Positions 36,023 through 46,208 of a stretch of DNA of 64,000 bases are shown in pieces; positions within the stretch are counted from its first letter, which is position 1, and every line of letters begins with the position of its first letter. The position numbers were made by a program, and so were the translations under genes. The notes under the pieces were generated by a model that ran no database searches, was not told the origin of the DNA, and saw only the letters and a list, made by a program, of their open reading frames with translations. This DNA is from Desulfovibrio sp. (lineage in GTDB: Bacteria > Desulfobacterota > Desulfovibrionia > Desulfovibrionales > Desulfovibrionaceae), in contig NZ_WASP01000006.1 of NCBI RefSeq assembly GCF_009712225.1, forward strand, positions 752,816 to 816,815, in the 5' to 3' direction.

Positions 36023-36920
36023 CTGTCGTTCCTCCACACAGGGCAGATACTCACCCGCTGCCGCCAGAAGCCTGCGCGTAAAAATTCTACGCCAGGCGCT
36101 GTGCAAACGGCGCGGCAACAAAATCATGCAACTGCGCACACGGTGCGCAAAAAGTATCGCTGGGCATGACTAGTTTGAGGGCATGGATGTTCCATGTCAG
36201 GGCGAAATTATTTTTTGAAAATTCGTGCTACGATTCAGTATTACAAAATTTCAAATGATGCTACACAATTTTATCCACTCCAGCACCCGAGCCTGAATTT
36301 ATTGCGCTATTTGCTCCCATATTTCACCAAGGCAAATGATGGCATCAATTCAGGCTTTAGAAGACAGCCATGTATTAAGACTGGGGGAGAACAAAAAAAC
36401 TGCCCGGCAATGCACTGGACATGTATAGAGGTAATAGAGCGCGCACCACATGACGTGCGCATGCAACCACCGCTGTCAGTTGCTGACCGATGGGGGGGAA
36501 CCCACGGGCAAGGCTGCCCCAATTATGCCCGTTGCTGTTCCGTGGCCTTATTTCACCCTTAACGCATAACTTTCAAAAAACGCACGCAACAAAACTGTGC
36601 CCCAATCAAGCCGGTCAGTTTGTCCAGCAAGATGGCACTTTTTGCTCATGGTTCAATTATTGCTTAACTGTTTAGGTAAAACCATATCAGGCAACTTTTG
36701 CCTACTTGCGGCATTGGCAGTATGCCGACAGGTTTGCTCCTCTGAACATGACGGGCGGATATGATTACGACAGATTTGACCGACAGACAAACATACACCA
36801 TTCTTTTGCATGGCAGTTGCCGTATTTTATCTGCGGCATATGACCATGCTGATATTTATATCAATTCGGGCAAAGCAGTCATGAAAATGCTTATAAACGA
36901 ATATATCCGGGGCAAGTAAT
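36023..36920. other. Intergenic region before the giant repeat gene
   Basis: About 0.9 kb between divergently transcribed aspA and the giant gene. Short open frames (such as 36194-36562) have no recognisable features. I see no tRNA, no convincing c-di-GMP riboswitch and no clear -24/-12 element. It presumably holds promoters for both genes, but I could not fix a position. Confidence 0.5.
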
Positions 36921-39900
36921 ATGGCATCATTACTCATCTCATCGTACAGCCCTGAAGAAATATCCGCATTTTCAACCACCACGCTGCGCAGCATGGTTGC
37001 TTCTGGATTTTCCAGCATTCTGGAATCTCAGGTAAGCGCCCTCACTGTTACGGAAATGTCCTACCTGACCACCGCGCAGGCAGAGGCATTGACTGTTAAC
37101 CAGATATGTTACCTCACCAGCTCGCAGCTTTCGGCATTGTGCGCGACCCAGATTTCACAGTTTTCTTCCACAGAAATTGCCGCCCTCACCCAGACCCAGT
37201 TGCAGGGCTTAACCCCCTCGGATATCAGCGAACTGGCGACAACCCAGATCAGCGTTCTTACAGAAACGCAGATCGCCCTGCTCACCACCACCCAGATTGA
37301 TGGTCTGAGCCAGCGGCAGATGGCGGTTCTTACAGCCGCGCAGCTAGCCACCTTCAACACCACCCAGCTGGCAAGCCTTGCCCCAACCCAGTTTTCATCC
37401 CTGCCTTTTACAGACATGCCAGCCCTTTCGACCGAGCAGATGGCCGCACTGCCCGCAACACTTTTCAGCGCGCTGAATTCCCTGCAGTTGCAGGCAATGA
37501 CGCCAGAACAGGTAGAATCCCTTTCTGCCAACCAGATTGCGGCCATTTCATGCACTGCGCTCAGAGGCATGACTGCCACGCAGTGCGCCACGCTCACCTC
37601 AACCCAGCTGGCGGCACTTTCTACCTCGCAGATTCCCAATCTTTCTCTTGAAGCGGTGGCGGCCCTGAGCGAAAGCCAGCTTTCCGCTCTGTCTTCCACC
37701 CAGTTTTCCTCGCTGAGCACGGCGCAGATCAAAAGCCTTCAGCCAACGCAGCTCGCCAGTCTGCCCCAGGAATTGATCAATGCGTTAACCTCCACCCAAA
37801 GCGCCGCCCTCTACACCTCGCAGATTGGCTACCTTACCGCCACGCAAATCAGCCAGATGACACTTACGCAGTTTTCGGGGCTCACCAGTACCCTTATAAG
37901 CGCGATGTCTGGAACACAGTTTGCCTCTCTTACTCAAACGCAGATGGCCTTGCTGACCGCAAACCAGTTCAGCGGCCTGACCAGCACGGATATATCCGAA
38001 ATATCTGCCAGCCAGATAAGCCTGCTCAATCAAACGCAGATTGCAGCCCTTTCGTACACAGCCGTGGGTGAATTGAGCGACCCCCAGCTTGCAAGCCTGT
38101 CTACAACCCTTATCGCGGCCCTGAGCTCCAAGCAGGTTTCGGCAATCTCGACCTTGCAGATTGCTTCGCTGACCACAGACCAGATTGCAGCCCTGAGCAC
38201 TACGGGCATCAAGGGTTTGACGAGTTCAAGCGTGGCCGCGCTGAGCACCACACAGATCATGGCGCTCAGCCAGTCGCAGATATCTGCGCTGACAACCAGC
38301 CAGGCAGCGGCCATTTCTGCTGAACAGATTCAGGTAATGAATTCCACCCAGATACAGGGATTCAGCGCAGTAGACATTGCCGCCATAAGCGCAACAACAT
38401 TTATGGGCATGGACACCGCCGCCTTGTCTGCGCTCACGGCAACGCAGCTGAGAAGCATTACGGGCACAGCGCTCAGCGCCCTGAGCAGCACGCAGATGGC
38501 CGCACTCAACAGCACGCAGCTGGGGGCTTTGACCACAACCCAGATAGCCAAGCTCAATGCCACCGACATCAGCGAGATGACAACCACAGAGCTTCGTGCC
38601 CTCAACACAACCCAGCTTTGCGCCATCACAAGTACGGCCATTCAGGGTCTGACCACAGAGCAGGTTTCGGCCTTGCCCACCACCACGTTGTCGGCCCTTT
38701 CCTCTACTGCCATCGCCTCTCTGTCCGACACGCAACTGGCCGCATTGTCACCTGCGCAGGTGTCGGCCATGACGACAACCCAGATGGCGGGCATGACTAC
38801 AACCCAGATCTCCGGGCTGAACAGTACGTTTCTGGCTTCCCTGCGCACGGAACAGATACGTACGTTCACATCCACCCAGATAAACGCGCTGGCAGACACA
38901 CAGATATCGGAACTTGGCGCTACCCAGTGGGCCGCGCTGGCTTCGTCGCAGCTGGGCAGCCTCAGCGCTTCGGCCATCAACGCACTCACCACAACGCAGA
39001 TTGCGGCCCTCACCCAGACCCAGATCAGGGGGCTTACCAAAACAGCCCTGAGTTCCCTTACGGCAGACCAGATGGGGGCGTTGACCTCTACCCAGCTGGC
39101 GGCCCTCCTGTCCACCCAAATTTCGGGGCTTACCGGTGAAGACATGGGCGAGCTGAGCGTGACCGCTCTTGCAAGCCTAACACCCGCTGAAATTTCCTAT
39201 CTTTCAATCACGGCGCTTCAGGGGCTTACGGAAGACCAGATCAGATCGCTCTCAACTTCTCAGATCATGGCTTTGACCCAAACCCAGGCCGCTGGCCTGA
39301 CGCTGGCCCAAATTGGCGCCTTGAGCACAACGCAGATCGGCGTTTTGAGCACAACGACCATAAGCGGTCTGCCCGCCACATCTCTGGCCGCGCTTGCCAA
39401 CACGCAGCTTGCGGCTCTTACATCCACCCAGATTTCGGCTCTGGGAACATCGGGCATTCGTGGACTTACGGAAGAGCAGATTTCCCATCTGACCGCAGGG
39501 CAGATATCGGCCCTCACAACCTCCCAGATCAGGGCTCTGGACACCACGGCCATTTCTTCACTCACAGACACGCAGATATCGGCCCTCAGCACCAGCCAGA
39601 TCAGCGCATTGACCAGCACCGGCCTCAGCTCCATGAGCGCCGCCCAGATGGCCGCACTGACCCCGACCCAGCTCAAGTCGCTTGTGGGTACCCAGCTTGC
39701 GGGATTGAACAGCGACGATCTGGCGGAACTGACCGCCACAGAAATAGCCAACATACAGCCTTCGGCGCTGGCCTACCTTTCAGTGGAAGCGCTTACTGCG
39801 CTGAACGATTCGCTTGTGAGCGCATTGAGCAGCACACAGATCAAGGGGCTTACATCCACACAGATGGCCTCGCTGAGTCCCGAGCAGATTTCCGCGTTTA

Positions 39901-42900
39901 CCGCCGACCAGCTGACGGCTCTGACCACCACCAGCTTCCGCGCCATAAACACCACCGCTCTGGCGGCCCTGGATTCTACGCAGCTTGCCTCTCTGGGCAA
40001 AACGCTGCTCACAGCACTTACATCAACCCAGATGCTCGCACTCAGCGAAACACAAATTACAGAGCTGCCCCTTACCCAGTGGGCGGCCCTGACCTCAACC
40101 CAGATCGGATACCTGAGTACAGACGTGATCGGCGCTCTTACGCCAACCATGCTGAGCGCCCTTAGCACCACCCAGGTCAGGGGTATTTCAAGCACGGCAC
40201 TGAGCCAGCTTTCTGCCACGCAGATGGGAGCACTCAGCTCTACCCAGCTTGCAGCCCTGACCCGCACGCAGATCACGGCGCTTTCAGCCACGGACGTGGC
40301 CGAGCTCACAACTACCGAGCTTGCCGCCATGACCTCAACCATGATTGCCGCACTCTCTACCACCGCACTGCAGGGTCTGAGCCAAACGCTCATAGCCTCT
40401 CTGTCGGTCACGCAGATCAAGGGAATCAGCAGCACCCAGTGCGGCGCGCTTACAGAAACCCAGATGGCGGCCTTTACCGCCACGCAGGTTGCAGCACTTA
40501 ACCTGACCACAATTCAGGGCCTGTCATCCACAGCGGTGGGAGCCCTCACAGAAACGCAGATGCAGGCGCTTTCGCCCCAGCAGCTGGCAGCCATATCGGC
40601 AATTGCCGCAAGCATGCTCACCTCAACGCAGATTGCAAGCCTGACCGTAACCCAACTGGCCGGGCTGAGCACGATACAGATCTCGGGGCTCAAGTCCACA
40701 GCCATAGCCGCGCTGACACAAACCCAGATTCAGGCGCTTTCTTCAAGACAGCTCGGCAGCATCAGCACCACGGCGCTTTCTGGTCTCAGCGCATCGCAGG
40801 TTGCCCTTCTGAGCTCCACCCAGATTCAGGGGCTCACTTCAACCCAGATCAACTCGCTGAGCTCCACGGCCTTCTCAGCCATCGCGGCCACCCAGATAAG
40901 TTCAATGACCCTTGCCCAGCTGCGGGCCATATCCAGCACCAATATCAGCGCCCTCACATCCACACAGGTGCAGCAGCTTTCGGCTACGCAGATAGCCTCA
41001 CTCAACGCAACCCAGATCTCGGGGCTCACAGCCACTGACATGGCAGAGCTTTCCGCTGCCAATCTGGCAGCGCTGACCAAGACAGAAATTTCTGCCCTGC
41101 CCGCCTCTGCGCTTCAGGGGTTGACCCAAACGCAGATTGCAGCGCTCACGACCACGCAGATTTCCGGCCTGACGTCAACGCAGCTGTCCGCGCTTTCCAC
41201 CGACCAGATTACTGCCTTGAGTTCGACGCAGATCAAGGCCCTTACCACCGCTGGCGTCAGCGGGCTTACCCTGACCGGTTTTGGAGCCCTGACCGCCACC
41301 CAGCTTGAGGCCATGACGTCTTCACAGGTTGCGGCACTGTCAACCACCACCATGAGGGGGCTGACGACAACACAGCTTACCCAGCTGTTGCCCACCCAGT
41401 TCGCAGCCCTTACGCCCCAGCAGTGCAGTGCGCTGACAACCCAGCAGATGGCCTCCCTGACAGAATCTCAGCTCGGAGCCTTGCGCGCTACAGCAGTTGC
41501 GGGCATTACCGCCGTGCAGGCAGGCGCACTGACCACGACGCAAATCGGCTGGCTGAACGCGACGCAGTTTTCAGCCTTGAGCTCGTCGGCCATCGCGGGC
41601 CTTACCACGCAGCAAATTGCCGCGCTCAACAGCACCCAGATCGCCTCGCTCAATTCCGTGCAGCTGGCCTCCCTGAGCGATCGTCAGATCGCAACCATGT
41701 CGGCCTCGCAGGTTGCGGCGCTGTTGCCCTCGCAGATTTCTACCCTTACCACCACCCAGATTGGCGACCTCAGCGCCACTCAGATTGCGGCTCTTTCCAG
41801 CACGCAACTTGCGGCTCTCAGCGCCACGCGGTCCGCAAGCCTTACTGCCACCCAGGTGGCATCACTTACCCTGACCCAGCTTGCAAGCCTTGCGCCTTCC
41901 CAGCTGCAGGCCCTTACCGCGTCAGCCATCAGCGGGCTGACGCCAACGGAAATGGCCGCGCTTTCGACAACCCAGCTTGCGGCTTTTTCCACTTCGCAGT
42001 TTGCCACATTCTCCAGAACCCAGCTCGCGGCACTGACCACAACGCAGTGGGGTTCGCTGGGCACCACGCTTATTGCCGGCATGACCGCAAAGCAGATTTC
42101 CGGCCTTACGGCAACACAGCTTTCATCACTGAGTCAGGAACAGATTGGCGCGTTCACAACCACAGGACTGACAGCGCTGACAACGACCAGCATTGCCTCA
42201 TTGCGGGACACGCAGATTGCGGCAATCAGCGCCACGGCCATTGGCGCGCTGGCGGCCACGCAGGTAGCAGCCCTGACAACCACGCAACTGGCGGCCCTTT
42301 CTGTCACGCAGATGGGGGCCATATCTGCCACCGGCATCACAGGCTTGAGCACCTCGGCCCTGGCAGCATTGACCGATACACAGTATGCGGGGTTGAGCTC
42401 CACCCAGGTTGCGGCCTTTACCGAAACCCAGGTGCATTCGCTGTCGGCCACGCAACTGGCGGCCTTCAACGCAACACTTATTTCCGGCCTTTCTTCCACG
42501 CAGGTTGCCTCGCTGACAACAACGCAACTGGCGGCTTTTTCTGCCAGCCAGATCAGCGCCCTGACCACCAGCGGGCTCGACGGCATCACCGCCACTCAGC
42601 TGGCATCGCTCTCGTCAACCCAGCTTCAGGCCCTCAGCCCCACGCAGCTTGCCAGCCTTGAAACGCGGCAGATCGCGTCGCTTACCACCGACCAGATAAA
42701 CGCGCTGGCACCTACCCAGATTGGCGGGCTTGAAACCACTGACCTCGCAGCACTCACGCCTTCACAGATTGCCTCGCTGACGGCAACACAAATTGCCTCG
42801 CTCACCACAACGCAGACTGCGGCACTCACCGGCGCTCAGGTGCAGGCCCTGAGCAGGGACCAGCTGGCTGCGCTTTCCAATTCGCAGATTGCCTCGCTGT

Positions 42901-45900
42901 CCACAACGGCCGTTTCCAGTCTCTCTCTCACCGCCATCGCGGCCCTGACGACGCGTCAGCTGGGATCGCTCGCGGCAACGCAGTTTGCGGCTCTTACCAC
43001 AACGCAGATTGCCGGCCTGAGCACAGCGCAGATCGGTTCTTTGACAACCACAGAGCTGGGCGGGCTTTCCGATACCCAGATTGCGGCCCTCAGTTCCACC
43101 CAGTTTGGAGCCCTCAACGCATTCCAGATGCAGGCACTGACGGCCACCGCTCTGGCCGGGCTCACGCAGACGCAGATAGCCAGCCTTACGGCAGACCAGC
43201 TTGAAATGCTCAGTGCTTCACAGGTGGGTTCGTTAACGGCAACCCAGCTCAATTCTCTCTCTGCCACGCAGCTGGCCTCGCTTGCCACAACCCAGATCCA
43301 GGGCCTTGCCAGCAGCAAGATTCCCGCACTCACAACAACCATGCTGGCCGCTTTGCCCGAAACGCTTCTGGCCGCCTTTACCGCAACAGAAATGGCGGCC
43401 CTCACCAGCACCCAGGTGGCGGCCCTTTCCACAAACCAGCTTGCGGCGCTCTCTACCCAGCAGATGGCGGCCATCAGCACCACAGCCATGGCGGCGCTTA
43501 CCATCACAGAGCTTGCCAGCCTGAGCACCAGGCAGATTTCTGCGCTTACGGCAAGCCAGATGGCAGCGCTCACGCCCACACAGCTTGGATCGCTTGCAGC
43601 GACCCAGATCAATGCTCTCACTGGCGCGGAGATATCCGCCCTTACCGGCAACCAGCTGGCAAACCTGAGCACCACCCAGCTGCAGACATTCAGCACTACC
43701 CAGTTGCAGTCCCTGAGCACCACGGCCATTACCGGCCTCACTGCCACCCAGTTGCAGGCCATGGACCAGACCCTGCTTGGCATGTTCAGCGCCACGCAGA
43801 TGGCAGCGCTGACAACAAGCCAGATAGGCGCAATCACGCCTACCCAGATCGGGCAGCTGGCAACCACCCAGATATCCGGACTTACGTCTGCGCAGATTGC
43901 AGCCCTGAACGCAACACAGGTGGGCGCACTGACACAGACCCAGATGGCAACCCTCACAGCCACCAAAATGGCCGCCATCACCAGCACCCAACTGGCGGCG
44001 CTCAGCGATACGCAGCTGGCGGCATTGACCAGCGACCAGATTGCCGCGCTCAGCACTTCCGCGCTGGCGGGACTTTCCACCACAAGATTGCTGTCTCTGA
44101 CAACCCGGCAGTTTGACGCGCTCACCACGGCCCAGGTGGCGGCTCTTACCACCACCCAGATCGCAGCGCTTACAGGCACTGAAATCGGCCTTCTGAACGC
44201 CAGTGAGATCAACGCCCTCTCCAGCTCGCAGATCGCCGCGTTCAGCGCTACACAGCTTGCGGCGCTCTCTGCGACCCAGATCGCAGCCATATCCACCAGT
44301 GCAATCACAGGGCTGACCGAATCGCAGATTGCCGCACTGAGCAATGAACAGTTCAACGCCCTCACCCCGGCGGAACTCGGCGCACTGAACACAAGCCAGA
44401 TTCGGGCTCTCAGCGCCACCCAGCTTGGCGCGCTGAGCACAAGTCAATTCGCCGGACTTACCTCCACACAGGTGTCAAAGCTCACCAGCAGCCAGATAGC
44501 GGCCCTGTCCACCACCCAGCTGGCCGCCATGAACACCGCGCAGATAAGCGGCCTCACCGATACCCAGGCGCAGGCCCTGTCTACAGCCCAGCTCAATGCT
44601 CTGAGCACCGCGCAGATAGCGGCCCTGTCCACCACGGCAGTGCGCAGCTTTACAACAACCGAGTTTGCGGCACTTTCCGCGCAGCAGATGGCAGCGCTGG
44701 CAGGCACGCAGATTCAGGCCATGACGGCCACCCAGATTACGTCACTTACCCCCACCCTGCTCTCGTCGCTGACCACCACGCAGATCAGGGCGCTGACGGC
44801 AGACCAGGTGGGCGCCATGAGCACTGCGCAGCTTAACGCTCTCAGCACCTCACAGGTGGCAAGCATATCCGGCACGGGCATTTCCGGCCTTACCGCCGCG
44901 CAGATTGGCGGCATCGACAGCACACGTCTTGCGAGCCTCAGCGTAACCCAGCTTGCCAGCCTCTCCACCAGAACGGTGGCGAACCTCACAAGCACCAACA
45001 TTAGCGCGCTTACCACCACCCAGCTGAGCAACCTCACAGCCACCACCATTGCCGCTCTTTCCACCACGGTGGTTTCGTCACTCACCGGCAGCCAGCTTGA
45101 GGCCCTTTCGGCCCAGGAGATTGCCAGTCTTACGTCTTCGCAGGCCGGTGCGCTCACAAGCACCCAGATTGCAAGCCTGACCACCACCCAGCTGAACTCC
45201 CTGTCTGCCACGGGCCTTTCTGGCCTTACGGCAACGCAGATCAGCACGTTGACTCCCTCCCAGCTGGAGGGGCTCACCGCAACCAGCGTTCAGGGGCTTT
45301 CTTCTGCGGCGGTGTCGGGCCTTACAAGCACCCAGATCGCGGCCCTCACAACAACCCAGTTTACCAGCCTTTCGGCTACGGGCATCAAGGGTTTTTCTGC
45401 AACGCAAATAGCAGGCCTCACGGCCGCGCAGGTATCACTGCTGACCGCAGACGAGCTTTACGGCCTTACCTCCGCACAGGTTGGGGCACTGGCACAGTTC
45501 CAGGCGCTCAGCTCGAGCCAGATTGCCGCATTGTCCACAACCGGTATCATGGGGCTTACCGCCAGCATGATACAGGGCATGACCCAGACCCAGCTTGCCG
45601 GCATAACGGCAACCCAGATGAATTCCCTGACCACAACTGAAATAGACAGCCTCTCCACATCGCAGATTGCGGCACTGAGCACGCAGCAGATACAGGCCCT
45701 GAACCGCGCCCAGATTCGCTCACTGAGCACAGAACAGCTGGGAGCCCTGACAACATCGCAGTTTGCTGCGCTCACCCCATCCCAGCTGGGCAATCTTACA
45801 GCAACAGAACTGACCAGCCTGTCTGCAACACAATTGCAACAGATTACTCCTGCACAGTTTGGCGGCTTGAACGGCGAACAGATCAGTGCTATGACTTCTG

Positions 45901-46109
45901 CTCAGATTGCAATGCTGACGGCAACCCAGATAAGTGGCATTACACCGACAACCATTGCTACCTGGTCACAATCCGTCATGGATGCGCTTACTGAAAAGAG
46001 CTTTGAGTTTGACGCGCTGAACGCAACACAGATACGGGCATTTACCACTACCCAGCTCTCCACCATGACCCCGGAGCAGCTTGCCGCGCTTTCCAGTGCT
46101 CTGGCGTAA
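36921..46109 (+). CDS. Giant octapeptide-repeat protein (3062 residues)
   Basis: A single frame of 3062 residues from ATG 36921 to the stop at 46107-46109. Nearly the whole protein is a tandem array of octads with consensus [AGS]-L-[ST]-x-[ST]-Q-[ILMV]-[AGSQ], about 380 copies. Ser, Thr, Ala, Leu and Gln dominate; charged residues and cysteines are rare. There is no signal peptide, no membrane helix and no recognisable C-terminal secretion domain. The repeat L-(S/T)-x-x-Q suggests a helix N-cap every eight residues, so a regular solenoid is plausible. The gene for an OGT-type glycosyltransferase follows directly. I do not recognise a named family; a surface or matrix role is inference. The ribosome binding site is weak. 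Confidence 0.85.
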   Translation: MASLLISSYSPEEISAFSTTTLRSMVASGFSSILESQVSALTVTEMSYLTTAQAEALTVNQICYLTSSQLSALCATQISQFSSTEIAALTQTQLQGLTPSDISELATTQISVLTETQIALLTTTQIDGLSQRQMAVLTAAQLATFNTTQLASLAPTQFSSLPFTDMPALSTEQMAALPATLFSALNSLQLQAMTPEQVESLSANQIAAISCTALRGMTATQCATLTSTQLAALSTSQIPNLSLEAVAALSESQLSALSSTQFSSLSTAQIKSLQPTQLASLPQELINALTSTQSAALYTSQIGYLTATQISQMTLTQFSGLTSTLISAMSGTQFASLTQTQMALLTANQFSGLTSTDISEISASQISLLNQTQIAALSYTAVGELSDPQLASLSTTLIAALSSKQVSAISTLQIASLTTDQIAALSTTGIKGLTSSSVAALSTTQIMALSQSQISALTTSQAAAISAEQIQVMNSTQIQGFSAVDIAAISATTFMGMDTAALSALTATQLRSITGTALSALSSTQMAALNSTQLGALTTTQIAKLNATDISEMTTTELRALNTTQLCAITSTAIQGLTTEQVSALPTTTLSALSSTAIASLSDTQLAALSPAQVSAMTTTQMAGMTTTQISGLNSTFLASLRTEQIRTFTSTQINALADTQISELGATQWAALASSQLGSLSASAINALTTTQIAALTQTQIRGLTKTALSSLTADQMGALTSTQLAALLSTQISGLTGEDMGELSVTALASLTPAEISYLSITALQGLTEDQIRSLSTSQIMALTQTQAAGLTLAQIGALSTTQIGVLSTTTISGLPATSLAALANTQLAALTSTQISALGTSGIRGLTEEQISHLTAGQISALTTSQIRALDTTAISSLTDTQISALSTSQISALTSTGLSSMSAAQMAALTPTQLKSLVGTQLAGLNSDDLAELTATEIANIQPSALAYLSVEALTALNDSLVSALSSTQIKGLTSTQMASLSPEQISAFTADQLTALTTTSFRAINTTALAALDSTQLASLGKTLLTALTSTQMLALSETQITELPLTQWAALTSTQIGYLSTDVIGALTPTMLSALSTTQVRGISSTALSQLSATQMGALSSTQLAALTRTQITALSATDVAELTTTELAAMTSTMIAALSTTALQGLSQTLIASLSVTQIKGISSTQCGALTETQMAAFTATQVAALNLTTIQGLSSTAVGALTETQMQALSPQQLAAISAIAASMLTSTQIASLTVTQLAGLSTIQISGLKSTAIAALTQTQIQALSSRQLGSISTTALSGLSASQVALLSSTQIQGLTSTQINSLSSTAFSAIAATQISSMTLAQLRAISSTNISALTSTQVQQLSATQIASLNATQISGLTATDMAELSAANLAALTKTEISALPASALQGLTQTQIAALTTTQISGLTSTQLSALSTDQITALSSTQIKALTTAGVSGLTLTGFGALTATQLEAMTSSQVAALSTTTMRGLTTTQLTQLLPTQFAALTPQQCSALTTQQMASLTESQLGALRATAVAGITAVQAGALTTTQIGWLNATQFSALSSSAIAGLTTQQIAALNSTQIASLNSVQLASLSDRQIATMSASQVAALLPSQISTLTTTQIGDLSATQIAALSSTQLAALSATRSASLTATQVASLTLTQLASLAPSQLQALTASAISGLTPTEMAALSTTQLAAFSTSQFATFSRTQLAALTTTQWGSLGTTLIAGMTAKQISGLTATQLSSLSQEQIGAFTTTGLTALTTTSIASLRDTQIAAISATAIGALAATQVAALTTTQLAALSVTQMGAISATGITGLSTSALAALTDTQYAGLSSTQVAAFTETQVHSLSATQLAAFNATLISGLSSTQVASLTTTQLAAFSASQISALTTSGLDGITATQLASLSSTQLQALSPTQLASLETRQIASLTTDQINALAPTQIGGLETTDLAALTPSQIASLTATQIASLTTTQTAALTGAQVQALSRDQLAALSNSQIASLSTTAVSSLSLTAIAALTTRQLGSLAATQFAALTTTQIAGLSTAQIGSLTTTELGGLSDTQIAALSSTQFGALNAFQMQALTATALAGLTQTQIASLTADQLEMLSASQVGSLTATQLNSLSATQLASLATTQIQGLASSKIPALTTTMLAALPETLLAAFTATEMAALTSTQVAALSTNQLAALSTQQMAAISTTAMAALTITELASLSTRQISALTASQMAALTPTQLGSLAATQINALTGAEISALTGNQLANLSTTQLQTFSTTQLQSLSTTAITGLTATQLQAMDQTLLGMFSATQMAALTTSQIGAITPTQIGQLATTQISGLTSAQIAALNATQVGALTQTQMATLTATKMAAITSTQLAALSDTQLAALTSDQIAALSTSALAGLSTTRLLSLTTRQFDALTTAQVAALTTTQIAALTGTEIGLLNASEINALSSSQIAAFSATQLAALSATQIAAISTSAITGLTESQIAALSNEQFNALTPAELGALNTSQIRALSATQLGALSTSQFAGLTSTQVSKLTSSQIAALSTTQLAAMNTAQISGLTDTQAQALSTAQLNALSTAQIAALSTTAVRSFTTTEFAALSAQQMAALAGTQIQAMTATQITSLTPTLLSSLTTTQIRALTADQVGAMSTAQLNALSTSQVASISGTGISGLTAAQIGGIDSTRLASLSVTQLASLSTRTVANLTSTNISALTTTQLSNLTATTIAALSTTVVSSLTGSQLEALSAQEIASLTSSQAGALTSTQIASLTTTQLNSLSATGLSGLTATQISTLTPSQLEGLTATSVQGLSSAAVSGLTSTQIAALTTTQFTSLSATGIKGFSATQIAGLTAAQVSLLTADELYGLTSAQVGALAQFQALSSSQIAALSTTGIMGLTASMIQGMTQTQLAGITATQMNSLTTTEIDSLSTSQIAALSTQQIQALNRAQIRSLSTEQLGALTTSQFAALTPSQLGNLTATELTSLSATQLQQITPAQFGGLNGEQISAMTSAQIAMLTATQISGITPTTIATWSQSVMDALTEKSFEFDALNATQIRAFTTTQLSTMTPEQLAALSSALA
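36990..46095 (+). repeat. 24-bp (octad) tandem repeat array
   Basis: The coding array has a 24-bp period kept in frame for about 9 kb, with strong divergence at synonymous and non-consensus positions, so it is old or under selection rather than a recent slippage product. No two long blocks look identical by eye. Confidence 0.85.
37989..40868 (+). repeat. 576-bp (192-residue, 24-octad) super-repeat within the giant gene
   Basis: The rare octad with D-[ILMV]-x-E-[LMI] starts at 37989, 38565, 39141, 39717 and 40293, exactly 576 bp apart each time. The tryptophan in TQWAAL at 38928 and 40080 is 1152 bp apart, twice the same unit. Further copies of the marker occur at 37221 (768 bp before, 32 octads) and 41037 (744 bp after, 31 octads). 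Neighbouring octads in successive units also match, for example TALSSLTADQMGAL and TALSQLSATQMGAL. Confidence 0.8.
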
Positions 46110-46208
46110 CGCACCGGCGGCTTGCACTTGCGCAGTTTTTCATAGGCGCTGGCTGCAATTTTGATGACACTGCCCACAGACACAACACAGTAGTTAACAG
46201 GAAAAGGC

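Noticed and set aside
36194..36562. 122-codon frame upstream of the giant gene
   Set aside because: It has no motif or supported start; its composition looks like non-coding DNA.
41423..42661. Plus-strand frame of about 410 codons in another phase of the giant gene
   Set aside because: It is also a shadow of the octad array; its His/Ala/Pro-rich product is the +1 reading of the same 24-bp unit.
42956..44440. Long open frames on the minus strand inside the giant repeat gene (up to about 490 codons)
   Set aside because: They are a by-product of the strongly biased repeat codons, which exclude stops on the opposite strand. Their translations are low-complexity mirror repeats without ribosome sites.
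36990..46095. CRISPR-like or minisatellite DNA array
   Set aside because: The period is 24 bp without unique spacers, the units are diverged and all keep one protein frame, so it is a protein repeat.
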